Below are positions 19,712 through 29,306 of a stretch of DNA of 64,000 nucleotides, in pieces (the first letter of the stretch is position 1; each line of letters opens with the position of its first letter). The stretch is taken from NCBI GenBank assembly GCA_030602565.1, contig JAUVZL010000004.1:1-64000 (forward strand), written 5' to 3'. The notes under the pieces were generated by a model. It ran no database searches, was not told the origin of the DNA, and saw only the letters and a program-made list of their open reading frames with translations. This DNA comes from Candidatus Stahliibacteriota bacterium (GTDB taxonomy: Bacteria; Hydrothermota; Tepidihabitantia; SM23-42). The position numbers and the translations under genes were made by a program.

Positions 19712-20235
19712 ATATAATCCTTATGTTTGCACTTATCACCGGTGTGAACCTTTACTATGTGAAAGATTCACCGGATTTACTGGTCAGGATAACTTCGGAA
19801 ACCCAGGTTGAGAACCTGACTCTGTACTACAGTTTCTCAAGGACTGATTGGGATTCCGTGGTTGTAGAACGGAAAGGTAGGTTGTTTGAAACCAAATTGA
19901 AGTCACCCGACATACCGCTTTTAAAGGTCATCGGCCTATATTTTACATACACTAACGGTGAAACTGATGACAATAATGGTGGATTATACCTTTATGAATT
20001 GAGTATATACCCACGTATCCTCATGCCATTTTCTCTTGAAGATTTTGAGGTCATGGTCGAGCAGGCAAGAAAAAAGATACTATCTCACACTCATATTAGC
20101 GAAGCGGTCAGGTTACTCAGTTATATGGGAGATATGCTGCAAGTAGTTCCGTATGTCAAGGATGAACAGAGTGAATCAGACAGGAATAGATTGCTCATTG
20201 AAGTTGAGGACCTGAAGAGTAAAATCAGCCGATAA
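19708..20235 (+). CDS. Hypothetical secreted protein, 175 aa
   Basis: Start overlaps rimI stop; hydrophobic N-terminus MNIILMFALITGVNLYYV. Confidence 0.6.
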   Translation: MNIILMFALITGVNLYYVKDSPDLLVRITSETQVENLTLYYSFSRTDWDSVVVERKGRLFETKLKSPDIPLLKVIGLYFTYTNGETDDNNGGLYLYELSIYPRILMPFSLEDFEVMVEQARKKILSHTHISEAVRLLSYMGDMLQVVPYVKDEQSESDRNRLLIEVEDLKSKISR

Positions 20236-20247
20236 AATGAATCCTTT

Positions 20248-23200
20248 ATGAAATGCCCGAAGTGTGGTTTTAAGAACCCAGAAGATGCCAGGTTCTGCAA
20301 TCAGTGTGGTGCTCAACTCCATGTTGTCACACGCCGCAGAGACCGGGGGCAGCGAAGACGTGTCGCGGTGCTTTTCGCAGACATTTCGGGTTTTACGCCA
20401 CTTTCAGAAAGCCTCGACCCCGAGGAAGTCAGGGATTTAATAGACGCTTGTTTGCAGCGTTTAGCCGGGGTAATCTATAAATATGAGGGGTACATTGATA
20501 AATTCATCGGCGATTGTATTATGGCGCTTTTTGGTGCCCCGGTTGCTCATGAAGATGATCCACTGCGCGCCGTCATCTCGGCACTCGAACTTCAGCAAGA
20601 AATAAGAGAGTTTAACAAAGAAAAGAAATTAGATTTCTTTCTTTCCATCGGTGTTAATTACGGACTAGTTGCTACTGGCGACCTTGGTCGACCTGGCGAG
20701 TATACAGTGATGGGTGATGTTGTAAATCTGGCGCAGCGTCTCCAATACGCAGCTCCAAAAGGTCGAATCTATACGAGCGAATCAGTCTATAAACATACCT
20801 CAGAAGAGATAACATTCAAGAAGTTGAAGAGGATAAAAGTCAAGGGTAAGAAAGTAGCAGTCCTTGTTTATGAACCACAATCGGTCCAGCGACAGTATTC
20901 ATTGCGTCGGATAAAAGAGTTGCCCTTGGTTGGTCGTGGTCAGGAGTTGGATAAACTCCTCAGTTTGTATTTGAAAACCGAATCTGGCTCTGGTCAGATC
21001 GTGTCGATCATTGGTGAAGCCGGGATAGGTAAGTCAAAGTTGACATATGAATTTAAGAAGCAGCTGACAAAAGATACCTTTGTTATTGAAGGAAGGGGTA
21101 TTCAATATCTGAGTTCAGCTTCTTATCTTGTTTTACAGGACATTCTGAAAAACCTTTTAGGTATCGAGGAGATTCGTACAAAAGAGAAAGCGGCGCATCA
21201 GGTCGATAAATTCATTAAGGCAACCCACTTTTCCTCGCTCATAAGGATTGTGCCGTTTCTAAAATACTTCCTGGGTATACCCTTGAGTCCTGGTGATCAC
21301 AGTCGTTTTACATCGATGCAACCAAAAGACCGAATTAGAATGATAAATGAAGCGCTACGCACCTTATTGCTGCGTATCTCGAACATAAAACCACTTGTTA
21401 TCATATTTGAGGACTGCCATTGGATTGACCAAGAGACGATTGACTTTATGCACTGGCTGGCAAAAGATATTGGCAACAAAAAGATGATGATAATCAGTTT
21501 GTTTCGTCCAGAATTCAATATAGGTAAGAAAACGCAGCGCTTGGCTCACTTCACGCAACTTGATCTAAAACCGTTGAATCAGGATGACACAGCTACATTA
21601 CTGTATGGTTTGCTTCGCTGCAAGAATATCGAAGATAAGCTGGTAAGACTATTGATGAAAAAATCAGGACGCGTACCATTTTACATCCATGAGCTCGTTA
21701 ATAACCTTCTGAATAATGATATAATATATATTGAAGAAAGTACGGCAAAGTTGCGACGTGGCAAAGAATCGGCCGTTCCACGCACGCTTGATGAATTGGT
21801 CATGTCAAAGGTGGACAAACTCGATGGTGAGCAGAGGGTGATCGTTGATATCGCTGCAGTCATCGGCGACGAGTTTTCAGTTAAGTTGCTTAATACTGTG
21901 CTCGAATTAGGTAAAGGACTGAAAGATGATCTATTCATGCTGATTCAAAAGGGTATTGTCCAACCCCTGCAAACTGCAAAAGGTACGCCAACGAGTGAGG
22001 TAAAATACACTTTTGGTCATTCGCTTATGAAGGAGGCAATTTATCAATCTCTGCTAAGGAAAACAATAAAAGAGTACCATCAGCAAATTGGTTTTGCAAT
22101 TGAGCAAGTCTATGCTCATGATTTAAGTGAATACTTTGACGTGCTGGCAAATCATTTCTTGATTGCCGGTGAAAAAGGCAAGGCTGTAGAGTATCTGGAA
22201 AAGGCGGCAGACCGTAAGAAAGAGCTCTATGTAAATGAAGAAGCCATTGATCTCTATCACAAGGCTATCAAGCTCATTGATAAAGATAATTATAAAGAAA
22301 CCGCTGATATGTATGAAAAGCTCGGTCAGATCTACGAACTCATTGGCCAGTATGATAAAGCGAAAAGTGCTTATGCGGAAATGGGTAAGAGCGGAAAAAA
22401 GAATGTTTTGACACGGGCGCGGTCTTTTATTGCAAGGACCGAGGTATTTATCGGTCAAGGGCTATTTGACCAAGCCATAGCCATGCTCAGTAAAGCCGAA
22501 CGAGCACTGAAGACGATTAGAATATCTAATAGTAAGGCGAAGATTGAGCGAGCTAATATATTACGACTTAAATGTTGGATTTACCGAATAAAAGGTAAGA
22601 TGGATATAGCTGAGAAAAAGGGTTTGGAAGCTATTTCCTTGATCAAGAAAGTGAAGAGCAAGAAAGCGTGGCAGCATAACAAAGAGTTGATGCATACATT
22701 ACTCGTTGCCCATGCGCCACTTGCTATTGTCTATTCCTTTCTGGGCGAATATGAAAAAGCTGTGCATTTATTGGAACAAGCATTGCTCATTGCTGAAGAC
22801 CTCGGTGAACGCCGGGCACTTGGTGATGTATACAATATTTTGGGTACTATATACCGTACCCAGAGTAAGTTTAACCAGGCAATAGATGCCTTTGCCATGA
22901 AATTGAAGATTAGTCAGGAATTGGGCGACAAGGGTGGTATTGGCATTGCCTACTGTAATCTGGGTAATGTTTATGAGAACAAAGGAGAATATGAAAAAGC
23001 GAGTGAACTGCTCAAGAACTACTTGAAAATAAATAGAGAACTTGGCAGTAAACATGGTATCGGTACTGCCTACTGCAATTTGGCGGTTGTTTATCAACAT
23101 TCCTGTGAGTATGGAAAAGCAGTAGAGGTGCTTGAAGATGCGTTGAAGATCAGCGAAGAACTCGGTGACAACAGAATGATTACACTTGTTTTGCAGACTT

Positions 23201-23826
23201 TCGGTGAAGTATACGTGAGTAGGCTTGAATACAAAAAGGCGGTTTCATTGTGTCAAAAAGCTTTGAACATAAGCAAGAAAGCCGGTGACAAATGGCTCAT
23301 TGGTAGTACTTCGCGCCAGCTTGGCGCAGTTTATACTGAGATGGATGAACTGGTTAAGGCTGAGAAGTTTACAAGTGTTGCCATGAAGATTTTTGAGAAC
23401 ATCGGCAATAAAAGGTTTCTTAGTGCAATCTACAATACGTTCTCTACGTTGAGAATAAAACAGAATAGACTGGATGACGCATTTGATGCAGCTAATAGGG
23501 CAGTTGATTTTGCAAAAGAGATCGAGGCAATCGATATACATATTAGGACACTCATTAATCTGGGGATAATATACAGTAAAGAAAGTCGCTTGAAGTCTTT
23601 GGGCAAATCAAAGAACTGCTTTGAGCAAGCGCTCAGTCTTGCCCAAGAGTTCGGCAACAAGAAATTATTGGCTGATTGCTATTTTGAATATGCACGTACT
23701 TTCTGGGTATTGGGGAGTAAACAGGATAAAAACAAAGCGCGTAAAAATATCGCCAAGGCATTGAAAATCTACAAAGAAATCGATCTCAAAGCGCGGGTGA
23801 AAGAGATTGAAAGAATTACTAGATAA
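20248..23826 (+). CDS. Multi-domain class III nucleotide cyclase: zinc ribbon + cyclase + AAA/STAND-like ATPase + TPR array
   Basis: N-terminal CPKCGFKNPEDARFCNQCG; VLFADISGFTPLSE and FIGDCIMALFGAP (both metal Asp), VVNLAQRL; Walker A IGEAGIGKSKLTYEFKK; many TPRs. Confidence 0.93.
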   Translation: MKCPKCGFKNPEDARFCNQCGAQLHVVTRRRDRGQRRRVAVLFADISGFTPLSESLDPEEVRDLIDACLQRLAGVIYKYEGYIDKFIGDCIMALFGAPVAHEDDPLRAVISALELQQEIREFNKEKKLDFFLSIGVNYGLVATGDLGRPGEYTVMGDVVNLAQRLQYAAPKGRIYTSESVYKHTSEEITFKKLKRIKVKGKKVAVLVYEPQSVQRQYSLRRIKELPLVGRGQELDKLLSLYLKTESGSGQIVSIIGEAGIGKSKLTYEFKKQLTKDTFVIEGRGIQYLSSASYLVLQDILKNLLGIEEIRTKEKAAHQVDKFIKATHFSSLIRIVPFLKYFLGIPLSPGDHSRFTSMQPKDRIRMINEALRTLLLRISNIKPLVIIFEDCHWIDQETIDFMHWLAKDIGNKKMMIISLFRPEFNIGKKTQRLAHFTQLDLKPLNQDDTATLLYGLLRCKNIEDKLVRLLMKKSGRVPFYIHELVNNLLNNDIIYIEESTAKLRRGKESAVPRTLDELVMSKVDKLDGEQRVIVDIAAVIGDEFSVKLLNTVLELGKGLKDDLFMLIQKGIVQPLQTAKGTPTSEVKYTFGHSLMKEAIYQSLLRKTIKEYHQQIGFAIEQVYAHDLSEYFDVLANHFLIAGEKGKAVEYLEKAADRKKELYVNEEAIDLYHKAIKLIDKDNYKETADMYEKLGQIYELIGQYDKAKSAYAEMGKSGKKNVLTRARSFIARTEVFIGQGLFDQAIAMLSKAERALKTIRISNSKAKIERANILRLKCWIYRIKGKMDIAEKKGLEAISLIKKVKSKKAWQHNKELMHTLLVAHAPLAIVYSFLGEYEKAVHLLEQALLIAEDLGERRALGDVYNILGTIYRTQSKFNQAIDAFAMKLKISQELGDKGGIGIAYCNLGNVYENKGEYEKASELLKNYLKINRELGSKHGIGTAYCNLAVVYQHSCEYGKAVEVLEDALKISEELGDNRMITLVLQTFGEVYVSRLEYKKAVSLCQKALNISKKAGDKWLIGSTSRQLGAVYTEMDELVKAEKFTSVAMKIFENIGNKRFLSAIYNTFSTLRIKQNRLDDAFDAANRAVDFAKEIEAIDIHIRTLINLGIIYSKESRLKSLGKSKNCFEQALSLAQEFGNKKLLADCYFEYARTFWVLGSKQDKNKARKNIAKALKIYKEIDLKARVKEIERITR

Positions 23827-23837
23827 AGAATCAGGCG

Positions 23838-25958
23838 TTAAGGCAATACTTCAATTCTCGGTACAATATCCTGGATTATCTTGTGCTCGGCAAACCATTC
23901 AAGTATTGCCTGGTATGTATCCTTATCAGTTATTGTGTAGTCTATATTCTTGCCCAAGAAACGTTGTGCCCGCTCAGCAAGATAATCCTCGGTGGCGACT
24001 GTGTATTTCTTATTTGGCTTGAGCGTTGTTTGTGTAACTTTGATAGCTGAGTCTTCGGACACGTATTTGACTGTGAAACCAGAAATATAGCACCTCCAGT
24101 TTTCAGATTGATTCAGGTTATATTCCAGCATCTTTACTAATTCTTCACCCGATACTTTAAACTGACAGACCTTATTTCGGTAATGGCTATCATAGATGTT
24201 TTCAAGATAAATATTGCTTGAGATAATATCATTTCGGATCCCACTACGGCTAATCAGGGCGAGGTCTGCACCCGCAGCATCTTTGATCACATCTGCTTTC
24301 CAACAGCCCACAAGGGGATCGTCACCCTGTTTTGTCAATTCAATTTCAGTCTTACCGATAAGGTATTTGTCTGGGGTATAGGTTTCAAATTCTTGTGTTC
24401 CTGGTTCAACGTTCCAGGAAACACTTATGCCGTCTGTAGACTGGGTACAGATAAGCTCCTTTACATCTTCAGTGAATCCCTCATAAACTACCGCACCATT
24501 GATAATCAACGTGGTTTCGTGTTCAGGGTTTAAGTAGTGCTTGGGTGGGAAGACACTCATTTTTGATATGTTGCTGGTGTTTATCTTTATTATGTTACCA
24601 TACTTGACTTCGGCAGTGAGCTGTGCGAGTTGTCCCCAATTCTGCAAATCAGTTATCGCGGTCCAATACCACTTGCCATCTCTTGGTAATTCAGCAGCGC
24701 CAAAGATTTTTCTGGGCACAATATCCTTTGCTTCTTTGGGTTTTTTGATCAATATTGACTGGTTTGATATAAAGATATTGCCATCTTCTGATCCGATATA
24801 GAAGGCGCCATCTGAATATTCTATTGACTTGGGTTTCCTTATCATTGGAGGAATCAGGTAGTACTGGTATTTTTTGAGGTTTTCTGTTTTAGCGATATAG
24901 TATAGATTGTCCTTCTCAATAAGAAGATATAAAGAATCTTCTTTCACCAATACATCGGCTAGTCTATCATAATCAAGATTCACCTCTTTGGTTCGCTTGC
25001 CATCAAAGCTAAAAAGGAGTGTTTTTGCCTGGGGGACGAGTTGTCGGTCTTTATTCAAATAGTCAATGTATTCACCAAAGAGCCCTGGTATATATAGTTT
25101 GTTTTTGAATACAAATGGGTTGGTTACATAGCAGAGTTTATCTCTGGGGATTATGTCTTCGCAGCGCCATTTTTTGCTGTCATATGTAAGGACATCACAT
25201 TGACCAAAAATATCATTGGAAAGTATGAGATATTCATTGTCTGAAGAATATCTATGAGATAATGCTCCATGATATCTTATAGGGATGTCTTCTTTGGTCA
25301 AACCACTATAGGCAAAAGGGAATGCGTACAACTTATCTTTGTACACGATAAGAGCCTGTATGCGGTAAATACTGTTGTCCTCGCTCGGTGTTGCGTATGA
25401 GAGAGTCCAGGTCTTGCCAGTATCTGCTGAACAGAATATGCCCCCAAAGTAAAATTCAATATGCTCGCCGACACCACCAAAACTTCCTGTACTGACAAAC
25501 AATTTTTCGTCATATGATGCAAGGTGGTTGACGTGGATGCCATTCGGGATGGTTCTATGTTTTATCCAGCCGGTATCTGACAGGATATAGAAATTACCAA
25601 AATCCCAGTCTTCAGTGGCATCTATGCCAGGGATCATCAATGTATTATCAATGAGCTGGTAATAATATATCGCTTCATCAGCTACAGTAAAGTTAGAAAC
25701 AAACTCCTCATTGTCTAAGTCATAGTATATAATATCAGTGGGACCAGTATTGACAACCGCATCACCATGGCCAAGATACAGTTTCTTGTTGTGGAATATA
25801 AGGTCATGTATGGGCCATGCTGCTTGTTGTTTTTTTGCAGTAGGAAAACCGATCGATTCCAATTCTAAAAGGTAACACGGCGATAAAAGCTTCTGTCCCG
25901 TCAGAAAAAGATTCGGTAAAATAAAAATTAGCACAAGCCAAGACTTAAAATATTTCAT
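23838..25958 (-). CDS. Secreted protein with propeller-like N-terminal region and 5'-nucleotidase C-terminal-type domain
   Basis: Signal peptide; C-terminus WKADVIKDAAGADLALISRSGIRNDI...FKVSGEELVKMLEYNL...ISGFTVKY...YTVATEDYLAERAQRFLG as in 5_nucleotid_C; no metallophosphatase motifs seen N-terminally. Confidence 0.75.
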   Translation of the reverse strand: MKYFKSWLVLIFILPNLFLTGQKLLSPCYLLELESIGFPTAKKQQAAWPIHDLIFHNKKLYLGHGDAVVNTGPTDIIYYDLDNEEFVSNFTVADEAIYYYQLIDNTLMIPGIDATEDWDFGNFYILSDTGWIKHRTIPNGIHVNHLASYDEKLFVSTGSFGGVGEHIEFYFGGIFCSADTGKTWTLSYATPSEDNSIYRIQALIVYKDKLYAFPFAYSGLTKEDIPIRYHGALSHRYSSDNEYLILSNDIFGQCDVLTYDSKKWRCEDIIPRDKLCYVTNPFVFKNKLYIPGLFGEYIDYLNKDRQLVPQAKTLLFSFDGKRTKEVNLDYDRLADVLVKEDSLYLLIEKDNLYYIAKTENLKKYQYYLIPPMIRKPKSIEYSDGAFYIGSEDGNIFISNQSILIKKPKEAKDIVPRKIFGAAELPRDGKWYWTAITDLQNWGQLAQLTAEVKYGNIIKINTSNISKMSVFPPKHYLNPEHETTLIINGAVVYEGFTEDVKELICTQSTDGISVSWNVEPGTQEFETYTPDKYLIGKTEIELTKQGDDPLVGCWKADVIKDAAGADLALISRSGIRNDIISSNIYLENIYDSHYRNKVCQFKVSGEELVKMLEYNLNQSENWRCYISGFTVKYVSEDSAIKVTQTTLKPNKKYTVATEDYLAERAQRFLGKNIDYTITDKDTYQAILEWFAEHKIIQDIVPRIEVLP

Positions 25959-25973
25959 TTTTCCTCCTGATTG

Positions 25974-26001
25974 AGTATATGTGTTGGAGAGATGGAGTCA
26001 A
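25974..26001 (-). promoter_or_regulatory. Promoter TTGACT-N16-TATACT
   Basis: Reverse strand -35 26001-25996, -10 25979-25974, upstream of ATG 25958. Confidence 0.55.
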
Positions 26002-26010
26002 GCCCGTTAA

Positions 26011-28611
26011 TTAAAAGGCTATCGATAGTCCAATTCTTACCTTTCTTGGTGCAGTATAGGTGTTGGTCGAGTCTTCCATGTCTGCCGCGAAAGCGTAGAA
26101 TGCTTCTACTTGCTCCTCGCGGGTGAGTAGTCCATCATGATTCTTATCCGCCGGAGGCACGTAAAATCGCCTGTTATGAAAATCATATTCGAATGGGAAA
26201 CACAGGGTATCGATAAGTCCTAAAGACACTAGTGGCGAATGTTCGCTAATCTTATATATTGTATTGAACACATTGATTATTTCCAGGTTGGCATTTAACA
26301 ATACCTTACCTAATCTGAATGATTTTATAATAACGCAGTCAAATTGTTTCTGAAACTCATGTTTTAATACATTACGCTCTTCAGTTTGACCTTCGGCACC
26401 AGGTGGCGTATATGGAAAACCAACACCCAGATAACCGAAAAGATAGATTTTTGTCTGTAATGGAAGATTCGTAATACCCTGGATAAATATCCTGTGGCGC
26501 TGGTCAAAATCCAGATAATATTCTTCCGCATAATATGTTAAAGTATCGTAGCTTTCCAGCCAATCATACAGATCATAGACTTCTTCTGCATAGGAACTCG
26601 TGCCGCGCGCCCATGACAGCGTATAAGATATTTTGCCGGTGAATAATGAATTGGTAAATTCCAGAATCGCCTCACATCCTTTAATATTGGCTATCTCGAT
26701 ATTTTGGTAGCGCACATAATCTCTGGGATAACCTAATACGAATCGAGTACCAATGAGGTCAGATATATCCTTGTAAAATATATTGAGCGTCGTGCTTAGA
26801 TTGCGGTGTACCTGTCCCTGCAGGCCAATTTCATAGGCTATGGTTTTTTCTGGACCGAGGTCGGGATTACCAACCAAAGGCAACCATCTATAAAGATGGC
26901 GTGGTAATGGTATGAGATTATAGTACTGGTACACATGATCATAGAGCGGCGGTTGAGTATACTTCCCCACATTGCTTCGGAAAAGGAATTTTTCAGTCAC
27001 CATGACTGAAAATGCACAACGCGGGGAAATAACTGTTTCCGGGTCACTATCTGGGATGCCGGTTTCAAAATGATCGATTCTGCAGCCGATTTTTGCATAG
27101 GCGCTTCTGATATCTATGTTATCTTGAAAAAATAGAGAATATTCTTTGGGATGGAAATGATATTGATCGATAAGCCGACCCGTATCAAGAGCATGTATAT
27201 ATCTATGAGGTACAAAGTGAATGAAATTTTCTAAATCAAGATAGGTATATTCGAACCCTGCTTTTATTTCATGATATTTATGAGCCTGAATATTCGTGCT
27301 GAAATTTGCTTTCATGACCTGCGATGATTTATCCTGATATTCAGGACCCTCGCCTTCGACTATAGGATAGTCATACAGCTGCAGTACGGGTGGTCCGTAA
27401 TAAAACCAGTTGACGCCAAACGGATTTCTAGTAGTGAATTCCGGGTATTTCAGTAAATGATAATCCCTAAAAGCAAAGTCATCAAAAATACCATACTCGC
27501 GTTTTTCCTTTGCCCCGAACATCGTCTTTGAACATAACCTGCTAAGGGTTATATTAAAGAGTTTGCGTGAATCCGGCAGAAAATTTAAGCTGAGAACCTG
27601 AAGGTCGCCTTTTCTCAAGTCTGAGCGGTAGTGGTCAAGATTATATTTCCATTTTGTATCATAACGATCAAACTGGACCCTTGATTTTACGCCACTGAAC
27701 CCTAATTTCAGTTTTCCTGATGGGATAAAAATCCATTTGCCGTACAATGTATAATCATATCGCTGTTTATGCGGCATAATTTGAAGCCTTGGATTCCAGT
27801 CATCAGTACTCATTACATCAAAAGATAGCAGTCCCTTAAATTTCCGTGAAACCGGAATATGTACTGAGGACTGGTAATTTTGATACCCAAAACTATAGCA
27901 ATCAAACATACTGGTTTCTGTTTTGCCGTAGAAATTAGTTTTAAAATGATTTGAAGGATATTCAGTTATTAAATTAATGACACCTGACATTGCCCTGCCG
28001 TATTCAGCATCAAATCCGCCGGGTAAGAATATTATCTCATCAATAATGCCCTTTGATATATTGATTGCCGGGGCACCAGTCTGAGGGTCGATGATCGACA
28101 CATTATCAATTAGATAAAGAACTTCGGTCGCCCGTCCACCGCGTACATGCAAGGCAGTATCAAGCCGGGCAACTGATGGTTGGAATTGAACTAGATAGGT
28201 TGTATAATCAATAGGAAGCGCAGCAATTTCTTCTTTTCTAATAATATAGGTCGTGCTCGTCCAATCCTTTTCCACGAAAGGCGTCTTGTAGATTACCGTG
28301 ATTGGTTCAACTTCGATGGGTGATTGTCTGAGACTTACCTTCAGCCGAGCGGTCTGGTTTATCTCAACTGCAACGTTTTCAATCAATTGTGTTTCGTAAC
28401 CAATACAGGAAACCTCAATAGTATATGTGTTCGGTAGTACATTAAGAATGAAAAAAGCGCCCTCTTCATCCGTTGCCGTACCTGATTCTGTTTCGAGTAT
28501 TATTACACTGGCATAAGGGATCGGTTCCTTCGTTGCCTCATCGATGATAACGCCTTGGACCTTGCCGGTTAGCTCACCAAATAGACATAGGACCAGAAAT
28601 ATATTTATCAT
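26011..28611 (-). CDS. TonB-dependent receptor with N-terminal carboxypeptidase-regulatory-like domain
   Basis: GKVQGVIIDEATKEPIPYASVIILETESGTATDEEGAFFILNV; plug ALHVRGGRATEVLYLIDNVSIIDPQTG...GGFDAEYGRAMSGVINLIT; terminal aromatic VRIGLSIAF. Confidence 0.93.
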   Translation of the reverse strand: MINIFLVLCLFGELTGKVQGVIIDEATKEPIPYASVIILETESGTATDEEGAFFILNVLPNTYTIEVSCIGYETQLIENVAVEINQTARLKVSLRQSPIEVEPITVIYKTPFVEKDWTSTTYIIRKEEIAALPIDYTTYLVQFQPSVARLDTALHVRGGRATEVLYLIDNVSIIDPQTGAPAINISKGIIDEIIFLPGGFDAEYGRAMSGVINLITEYPSNHFKTNFYGKTETSMFDCYSFGYQNYQSSVHIPVSRKFKGLLSFDVMSTDDWNPRLQIMPHKQRYDYTLYGKWIFIPSGKLKLGFSGVKSRVQFDRYDTKWKYNLDHYRSDLRKGDLQVLSLNFLPDSRKLFNITLSRLCSKTMFGAKEKREYGIFDDFAFRDYHLLKYPEFTTRNPFGVNWFYYGPPVLQLYDYPIVEGEGPEYQDKSSQVMKANFSTNIQAHKYHEIKAGFEYTYLDLENFIHFVPHRYIHALDTGRLIDQYHFHPKEYSLFFQDNIDIRSAYAKIGCRIDHFETGIPDSDPETVISPRCAFSVMVTEKFLFRSNVGKYTQPPLYDHVYQYYNLIPLPRHLYRWLPLVGNPDLGPEKTIAYEIGLQGQVHRNLSTTLNIFYKDISDLIGTRFVLGYPRDYVRYQNIEIANIKGCEAILEFTNSLFTGKISYTLSWARGTSSYAEEVYDLYDWLESYDTLTYYAEEYYLDFDQRHRIFIQGITNLPLQTKIYLFGYLGVGFPYTPPGAEGQTEERNVLKHEFQKQFDCVIIKSFRLGKVLLNANLEIINVFNTIYKISEHSPLVSLGLIDTLCFPFEYDFHNRRFYVPPADKNHDGLLTREEQVEAFYAFAADMEDSTNTYTAPRKVRIGLSIAF

Positions 28612-28631
28612 TTTACCCCTCTTTCTATGAT

Positions 28632-28659
28632 ATTATAGTAACTATACCTATATTGTCAA
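28632..28659 (-). promoter_or_regulatory. Promoter TTGACA-N16-TATAAT of the TonB receptor gene
   Basis: Reverse strand TTGACA (28659-28654), TATAAT (28637-28632). Confidence 0.75.
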
Positions 28660-28942
28660 GGCTCTGACTGGAAACCTCGTCTACGAAAATCGTCTATTGT
28701 CAGGCAAATGGGGTCAAATCTCGAAACTTGAAACTAATTGACGGCACTATAGAAATCCAAACAAGTGTTTGATGGCACGACCTTACCGATTATAGAAAAA
28801 GAACTGTGTAAGCAATGAATTCTCTGCTCTTAACAATTGGCAAAACCAATAAATCCTATACAATGTTGTGGGGAGATCAGAAGATAAAGCAAAATAGATT
28901 GTGCAATTTGGACAAAAGTATCTATCGATAATCAATCTTTTA

Positions 28943-28970
28943 TTGACAAGTATGTCATTTTAATTATAAT
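28943..28970 (+). promoter_or_regulatory. Consensus promoter of the split tRNA gene (TTGACA-N16-TATAAT)
   Basis: TTGACA 28943-28948 and TATAAT 28965-28970; tRNA starts 28979. Confidence 0.85.
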
Positions 28971-29012
28971 AGCACGATTCCTCGGTAGCTCAACGGTAGA
29001 GCATCCGGCTGT

Positions 29013-29306
29013 AACAAAAGCAGCTTCCACGAGAAATCGTGGTTGAAAAATCGGGTGAATTCAGGGAAGCCTAAGTTCTGATTTTTGTCATTGCGAGCGC
29101 GAGCGAAGCAATCTCATATTGGAATATGGTAATCCTGAGCCAAGCCCCGCACTTTTGATAAAAGTGCGGGGAAGGTGCAGAGACTATTCCGTAAGGAAGT
29201 ACTTTTCGCTCAGTGCGGAAGGGAAGCGCCCGATCCCGCAATACCGGTAATAATTCGGTATCGGGAATGAGATAGTCCATTCTCTGATGAAAATCAGAGG
29301 TCAATG
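29013..29306 (+). other. Group I self-splicing intron (IC3-like) in tRNA-Asn between anticodon nt 35 and 36
   Basis: P1: exon GCTGT (29008-29012) pairs with IGS GCAGC (29020-29024), giving the u.G wobble at the 5' splice site; last intron nt is G (omega-G). Core matches remembered tRNA group I introns: TTCAGGGAAGCCTAAG, AATCCTGAGCCAAGCC, GGAAGGTGCAGAGACT, GATAGTCC. P2 (29027-29042) and P9 (29282-29299) hairpins carry GAAA tetraloops. Confidence 0.95.
29086..29128 (+). repeat. Dispersed palindromic repeat-like segment in the P5 region of the intron
   Basis: TTGTCATTGCGAGCGCGAGCGAAGCAATCTC plus CATATTGGAATATG hairpin; ATTGC/GCAAT stem. Confidence 0.6.

Noticed and set aside
22720-23826. Regular ~120-nt periodicity in the 3' part of the cyclase gene as a tandem DNA repeat or CRISPR-like array
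   Set aside because: It is codon-level TPR repetition (about 40-aa units); DNA copies are diverged and there are no spacers.
28685-28780. GGGGTCAAATCTCGAAACTTG-type sequence upstream of the tRNA as a transposon remnant
   Set aside because: Resembles sequence seen near REP-type transposases but is too short and without flanking structure to support a call.
29071-29304. 77-aa ORF on the minus strand within the intron as a homing endonuclease
   Set aside because: No endonuclease motif, antisense to the ribozyme core; explained by RNA structure.
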